A model generated the notes under the pieces. The model saw only the letters and a program-made list of their open reading frames with translations, searched no databases and was not told the DNA's origin. Source: Sphingopyxis macrogoltabida (GTDB taxonomy: Bacteria > Pseudomonadota > Alphaproteobacteria > Sphingomonadales > Sphingomonadaceae). From it: a stretch of DNA of 34,474 bases. The DNA lies in contig NZ_CP012703.1 of assembly GCF_001307295.1 (NCBI RefSeq), positions 1-34,474 on the forward strand, in the 5' to 3' direction. Both the position numbers and the translations under genes were made by a program. This document shows, piece by piece, positions 31,018-34,474 of this stretch (within the stretch, counting starts at the first letter, position 1; every line of letters begins with the position of its first letter).

Positions 31018-33927
31018 TCAGGCAGCAAGCCGCCCAAAATCGATCCGGCTATTCAGATCGAGGTCGAAGCGGCCATAAGGATTGACGTGGCTGTAAATCA
31101 GCGGTGTGAGGCCGCGATAATCATCCGGCGTCATCCGGCCCGTCCATTTCGGTTCCACCAGCACGCTCTGAAGCATTCGGGTGTTCACATAGACAAGCGA
31201 CGCTTGCAGCAAATGTAGCGCCAGGACCGAGAGCTGCTGCTCATCGATGCGGTTAGTGGCGATCTCGCCGCCCTTGCCGAAGAAAACGAACCCATTGGCA
31301 CTGTTCCAGTTTTCAACGACATTCAGGCCTTCATGAATTTCGCGGCGGAAGGACTCCTCGCGCAGATACCGGCACAGGAAGATCGTCTTGACCGCGCGGC
31401 CCAGCTCACTCAACGCCTTGTAGGTCGGGTGCATCACCTCGGAGCGGCTAAACCGGCGCAGGATCGCCTCCGGGTCGGCGGTTTTTGTCTGCATCGCGGC
31501 TGCATATTTGACCATCTCGTCATATTGCTGCTCGATCTCATCCCAGTTGATCGGACTGGAGAGGATCGGCTGCAAGTGGGGAAGCCGCGTTCGCATGCCG
31601 ACATCGGGAAGAGCCAGCTTCTGGCGAGCGATCGCTTTCAGGCGGGGTGCAAGCTCAAATCCGAGAAGCCGGCAAAATGCAAAGCCAACCGCGCTTTGGC
31701 CATGACTATCAACATATTGTCGCTGGATTTCCATGTCGGTGCAATGGCGCAGCACGCCCTCGATCATGGAGGCGACCTCGGAGGAAGAGCAGCGCTTGAG
31801 CTGGGAATAGACGCATGTCGCGCGTCGTTCGACATGCCAGTAGATCATGACGCCCCGTCCACCATAACGCGCATGCCATTCCGTCATCAGGTTGCGATCC
31901 CAGGCTCCGAACTTTGTGGAATCTGACGCACAGGCCGTGCCGGCGTCCCCCCAGACTGCAGCATTGCGGATTGCCAGGGTCGCATTCGCAACCCTGGCAC
32001 ACGCCTCCTTGAGCGCCGCGGCATGAACGAAGCGGCGATGGACATGCAGCAGCTCTTCATAGCTGACATCGGGGGTGGCGCCGGCGATCCGCTTGAGCCC
32101 GGCATTCGTTCCCAGGCCGTAGAGGCATAGCAGGAGACGTTGATCCAGCGCGGTTTTCGGCAGTGCAACACGCGAGGCCGATGTTTCGAACGCTTCGAGA
32201 AGTCCCGTATCAAGGGCAGCCTCCTTCAGTACGTCGAGCAGCCCGGTCATCGGCCAGCGTTGGCCGATCTCGGTCTTGATCGAGGCGAGACCCCTGGGTT
32301 CGGGCAAGGGTTTGAACGGGGTGAGAGATATACGGTTCTCGCCGCGCCACAGCAGCCGAACCTTGTCGTTCCGGGGAATATTGGCATTGAGGAGCAACAG
32401 TTCCTGAGCAAGCTCTTCCCGGATGGCGCTTGAAAATGCACGCGCATCCGCCGTCAGGTTCAATCCTGTGTAATATGCTTCTCGCCGCGCATCGAAGTCC
32501 TTGGGAAGATCGTCATCGGGATTGCGGTATCGGTCCGCCCCGACAACCCAGATTTCCTTAGAACGGATGCGATCGCGCAGTTGCGCGAGGACACAAAGCT
32601 CATAACTGATCCGGTTTACGCGCCCCTCTTCATCAATGACGGAACTGCGCCATCTCGCCGGAATGACCTCGTCGACCGGCACTGCGTGCGGCGGCACGTA
32701 GCGGCATCCATCATCCACTTTGCTTCTGATCCAGTCCAGGGCCGCCAGCACCGGACGCCACACGGCGTTGTTCGACCGGAACTCCAGTGCCGAAAGCAGG
32801 CTTGGCAGCATACGGCGATAATGATTGGCCCATGACCTCCGCATCACCTTGTAGATCCGCCGATCCAAGGCGCCCTTTGCCTGGCTTTCCTTGATGATCG
32901 CCGCCAGTTTGTCCTTGCCGGCGATTGGGAAAATGACATCGCAGATGCGCCCGGATGGATCGTCGATCGAAGCGCTGGCAATCTCGACCAGGAGTCGCTC
33001 CTTGCCATAGACCCGCTCGATGTCTTTCGCGATATCGCCCACCACCTTGCGTTTCGAGCGCGATCCGATCTTATGGACCGTCTCGATCAGCAGGTCGACC
33101 ATCGCATCCGTAAGCTGAGCTTCCCGCGCCATCAGATAAACGGCATAGAGCCCGAGCTGGCGCGCCGGTACATGCCGGCGCATCTCCGAGGCTTTCTCGC
33201 CGGCAACCCGGCGAACGATCTGATCGACCCATGCCTTGCCCGTGACCGATAGGAAATCTCGGGGAAGAGCAAGCCGTTGGATAAAGGCGAGTTTGGCGGT
33301 CACGCCAAGAATGTTTTCGAGCGTCGCCTGACCTGCATCCCCCTTCATCGTGTTGAAGCCGGTCGGGCCATCGGGATCGGCGAGCGAGGCTTCCAGCAAG
33401 GCGACCGCATCCGGCGCAAGCCGATCGCGGACTCGGGCCAACAGGGCCTCCAGATAGAGGTGTCGTTGCGAACGGACGAGGCGTTCCAGCTCCTTGCGCG
33501 ACGGCCCATAGATACGGCGGTCGCGGCACCACAGGAAAACATGCTCGAGCATGGCATTGATCGGCTGCCCGCCCGCACAAAGATCGTCGGAAATCCACCT
33601 CGACAACGCCCTGCGATCCGTCTGCGTCATACGGCGGAACCCGAGATGCCGCAAAATCTCCGCGCAATGCCGGCGGGCGGTGCGCCCGGAAAAATCATAG
33701 TGGTTCACGGATTTGGCATCGAGACCAAGTTGCTCCGCCAGATACAAGACACCGTCGGAGGGTATCGACGCATGATCCGGCACAAAGAAGCCATGCCCGG
33801 CGAAAAATCTAAGCTGAACCGCCAATCCCAGTCGTGCCGTCTCCGCTTTGCCGGTCACGAACGCGATGTCCGAAAAACTCAGGCTCCAGGAGCCGATCAG
33901 ATCCCCACTCGAAACGCCAAGGCTCAT
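31018..33927 (-). CDS. tnpA: Tn3-family transposase
   Basis: The 969-residue protein has the standard Tn3 transposase length and layout, including [55 protein letters not shown] and a [20 protein letters not shown] segment; the acidic catalytic residues lie in these blocks. It appears intact. The ATG at 33927 has AAGGGAG upstream. It faces the same way as tnpR across res. Confidence 0.94.
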   Translation of the reverse strand: MSLGVSSGDLIGSWSLSFSDIAFVTGKAETARLGLAVQLRFFAGHGFFVPDHASIPSDGVLYLAEQLGLDAKSVNHYDFSGRTARRHCAEILRHLGFRRMTQTDRRALSRWISDDLCAGGQPINAMLEHVFLWCRDRRIYGPSRKELERLVRSQRHLYLEALLARVRDRLAPDAVALLEASLADPDGPTGFNTMKGDAGQATLENILGVTAKLAFIQRLALPRDFLSVTGKAWVDQIVRRVAGEKASEMRRHVPARQLGLYAVYLMAREAQLTDAMVDLLIETVHKIGSRSKRKVVGDIAKDIERVYGKERLLVEIASASIDDPSGRICDVIFPIAGKDKLAAIIKESQAKGALDRRIYKVMRRSWANHYRRMLPSLLSALEFRSNNAVWRPVLAALDWIRSKVDDGCRYVPPHAVPVDEVIPARWRSSVIDEEGRVNRISYELCVLAQLRDRIRSKEIWVVGADRYRNPDDDLPKDFDARREAYYTGLNLTADARAFSSAIREELAQELLLLNANIPRNDKVRLLWRGENRISLTPFKPLPEPRGLASIKTEIGQRWPMTGLLDVLKEAALDTGLLEAFETSASRVALPKTALDQRLLLCLYGLGTNAGLKRIAGATPDVSYEELLHVHRRFVHAAALKEACARVANATLAIRNAAVWGDAGTACASDSTKFGAWDRNLMTEWHARYGGRGVMIYWHVERRATCVYSQLKRCSSSEVASMIEGVLRHCTDMEIQRQYVDSHGQSAVGFAFCRLLGFELAPRLKAIARQKLALPDVGMRTRLPHLQPILSSPINWDEIEQQYDEMVKYAAAMQTKTADPEAILRRFSRSEVMHPTYKALSELGRAVKTIFLCRYLREESFRREIHEGLNVVENWNSANGFVFFGKGGEIATNRIDEQQLSVLALHLLQASLVYVNTRMLQSVLVEPKWTGRMTPDDYRGLTPLIYSHVNPYGRFDLDLNSRIDFGRLAA

Positions 33928-34076
33928 AACGCCGCTCCCTTATCGGAGCGGAACGTCGTTCCTCGCATGGGCGATCGTCAACAACAACCAGCCCGTTCCC
34001 GACGTGTTCTCCAAGATGACCAAAATCGCAGCTTCGGGCCGACTGGGCCCATTAGGACCGGCTCAAATTCTACGCG

Positions 34077-34105
34077 CTAGATCCTCTGACCCCGCGAGGA
34101 TCTAG
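34077..34105. terminator. 10-bp perfect inverted repeat, possible terminator
   Basis: CTAGATCCTC and GAGGATCTAG are separated by 9 nt and followed by CTTTCC, a weak pyrimidine tract. Before the transposon arrived this lay about 25 bp past the stop of the gene now at 29515-29946, a natural place for a terminator of the tra operon. An operator is the alternative. Confidence 0.5.
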
Positions 34106-34367
34106 CTTTCCAAAAAATCAGCCGCCTGGGAAGCCCGTAGAGCGCCATGCCGGCCGAACCCTCCCCGACCTTGCCGAACGTCTGAAATGAGGCCCAGCGG
34201 CCCGGAAATCGCGCCTGTGGCGACATTTCCGCCTGCCCTGCCCTCTCGGATTGATCGCTGTCCTATCCGCCTGGCTTTTCTGGAAAGCCAATTGCGACGG
34301 TGCCGCTGGCGCTGTGGCTGCGATGGAGGCGCAGCGTTTAAACGATCCCCTTTCTAACAAAAAGCGT

Positions 34368-34463
34368 GCCGGCGAAGCCGGCTCATCATGGGGATGCCGG
34401 GTGGGAGGATCGCTAAAGCGATCCGGGGCGGCCGAAGGCCGCGAGCCGGCGGGGCGAAGCCCC
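34368..34463. repeat. Array of four perfect hairpins with GAA or AA loops
   Basis: In order: GCCGGC-GAA-GCCGGC (34368-34382), GGATCGCT-AA-AGCGATCC (34407-34424), GCGGCC-GAA-GGCCGC (34428-34442) and GGGGC-GAA-GCCCC (34451-34463). The 34106-34367 stretch before it shows no supported gene; short open frames exist there but lack starts or composition support. The function is unknown. Confidence 0.65.
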
Positions 34464-34474
34464 AAGAGGCGGTG

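Larger units (their letters stand above)
29946..34049. mobile_element. Complete Tn3-family transposon (4.1 kb) with CATTA target duplication
   Basis: Inverted repeats at 29946-29990 and 34005-34049 are identical over the first 30 bp (starting GGCCCAGTCGGCCCGAAGC) and differ at three of the next 15. CATTA at 29941-29945 is repeated at 34050-34054, the 5-bp duplication expected of Tn3 elements. tnpR, res and tnpA are present with no cargo. The element is unlike the Tn3-type end at 10258, so two different Tn3 elements visited this plasmid. Confidence 0.93.

Noticed and set aside
34053..34190. Open frame continuing past the CATTAG stop on the far side of the Tn3 element (DRLKFYALDPLTPRG onward)
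   Set aside because: It has no start, lacks strong third-position GC bias and reads through a perfect inverted repeat; the stop was present before the transposon inserted, so it is not a split gene.
34118..34465. 115-codon minus-strand frame at the right edge
   Set aside because: Arg/Pro/Ser-rich composition over the hairpin array and no ribosome-binding site; likely non-coding.
1..34474. CRISPR arrays, tRNA or rRNA genes
   Set aside because: No regularly spaced identical repeats with unique spacers and no tRNA- or rRNA-like segments were recognised on either strand; the iterons are too few and too close for a CRISPR.

Overview
The window looks like part of a conjugative plasmid from a sphingomonad-type alphaproteobacterium (Sphingobium, Novosphingobium, Sphingomonas or Sphingopyxis). 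The DNA is GC-rich. It carries an RPA-type replication initiator with iterons, a ParA locus, a Ti-like TraA/TraC/TraD/TraG transfer block with a candidate oriT, many small toxin-antitoxin-like genes and several insertion elements. Genus and replicon type are inferred from family resemblance, not from a search.

Region 1 (1-3400) is replication and stability. A DnaA box, tandem 22-bp repeats and 28-29-bp-spaced iterons lead into repA; the last iteron covers the repA start codon. On the other strand parA is coupled to a small ribbon-helix-helix (RHH) gene. Three arrays of 8-bp-phased GCATGT/ACATGC hexamers flank and penetrate this pair and are the best parS/operator candidates. A SprT-like metalloprotein gene follows.

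Region 2 (3400-8300) is an island of small modules. It holds a hairpin-rich stretch, RelB/YafQ, an XRE antitoxin, a frameshifted HTH gene, two small unknown genes and a DUF4160/DUF2442-HTH pair with its own palindromic promoter. A histidine phosphatase and a ParD-like gene coupled to a tyrosine recombinase complete it. A 98-bp repeat occurs just upstream of two of the modules.

Region 3 (8300-21600) is acquired cargo, heavily rearranged by mobile elements. An HxlR regulator diverges from a QorB-like oxidoreductase. Next come a TetR stump, a Tn3-type terminal repeat with a TnpA remnant, and an MFS transporter stump. IS256 is followed by a ring-hydroxylating dioxygenase operon (large subunit, small subunit, Rieske ferredoxin; no reductase seen) and a MarR gene that abuts an IS3 element. 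An IS21 element follows, with a type II NADH dehydrogenase lacking its N-terminus and an intact outer-membrane phospholipase A beyond it.

Region 4 (21600-29950) is the transfer block. A DUF6118 gene and traA read left from a candidate oriT (stem-loop plus a TAAGCGCGCACT nic-like core). traC, traD, an 'IEG'-motif protein, an NTase-HEPN fusion, a VbhA-like antitoxin, traG and an unknown gene read right. The IEG protein, NTase-HEPN and VbhA-like genes form a tightly coupled cassette inside the tra operon and are the most interesting candidate system here.

Region 5 (29946-34474) is a complete 4.1-kb Tn3-family transposon (tnpR, res, tnpA, about 45-bp inverted repeats, 5-bp CATTA target duplication) inserted at the stop codon of the last gene. 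A possible terminator and an array of four GAA/AA-loop hairpins follow. A 10-bp palindrome, CGTTTAAACG, occurs four times in the window.
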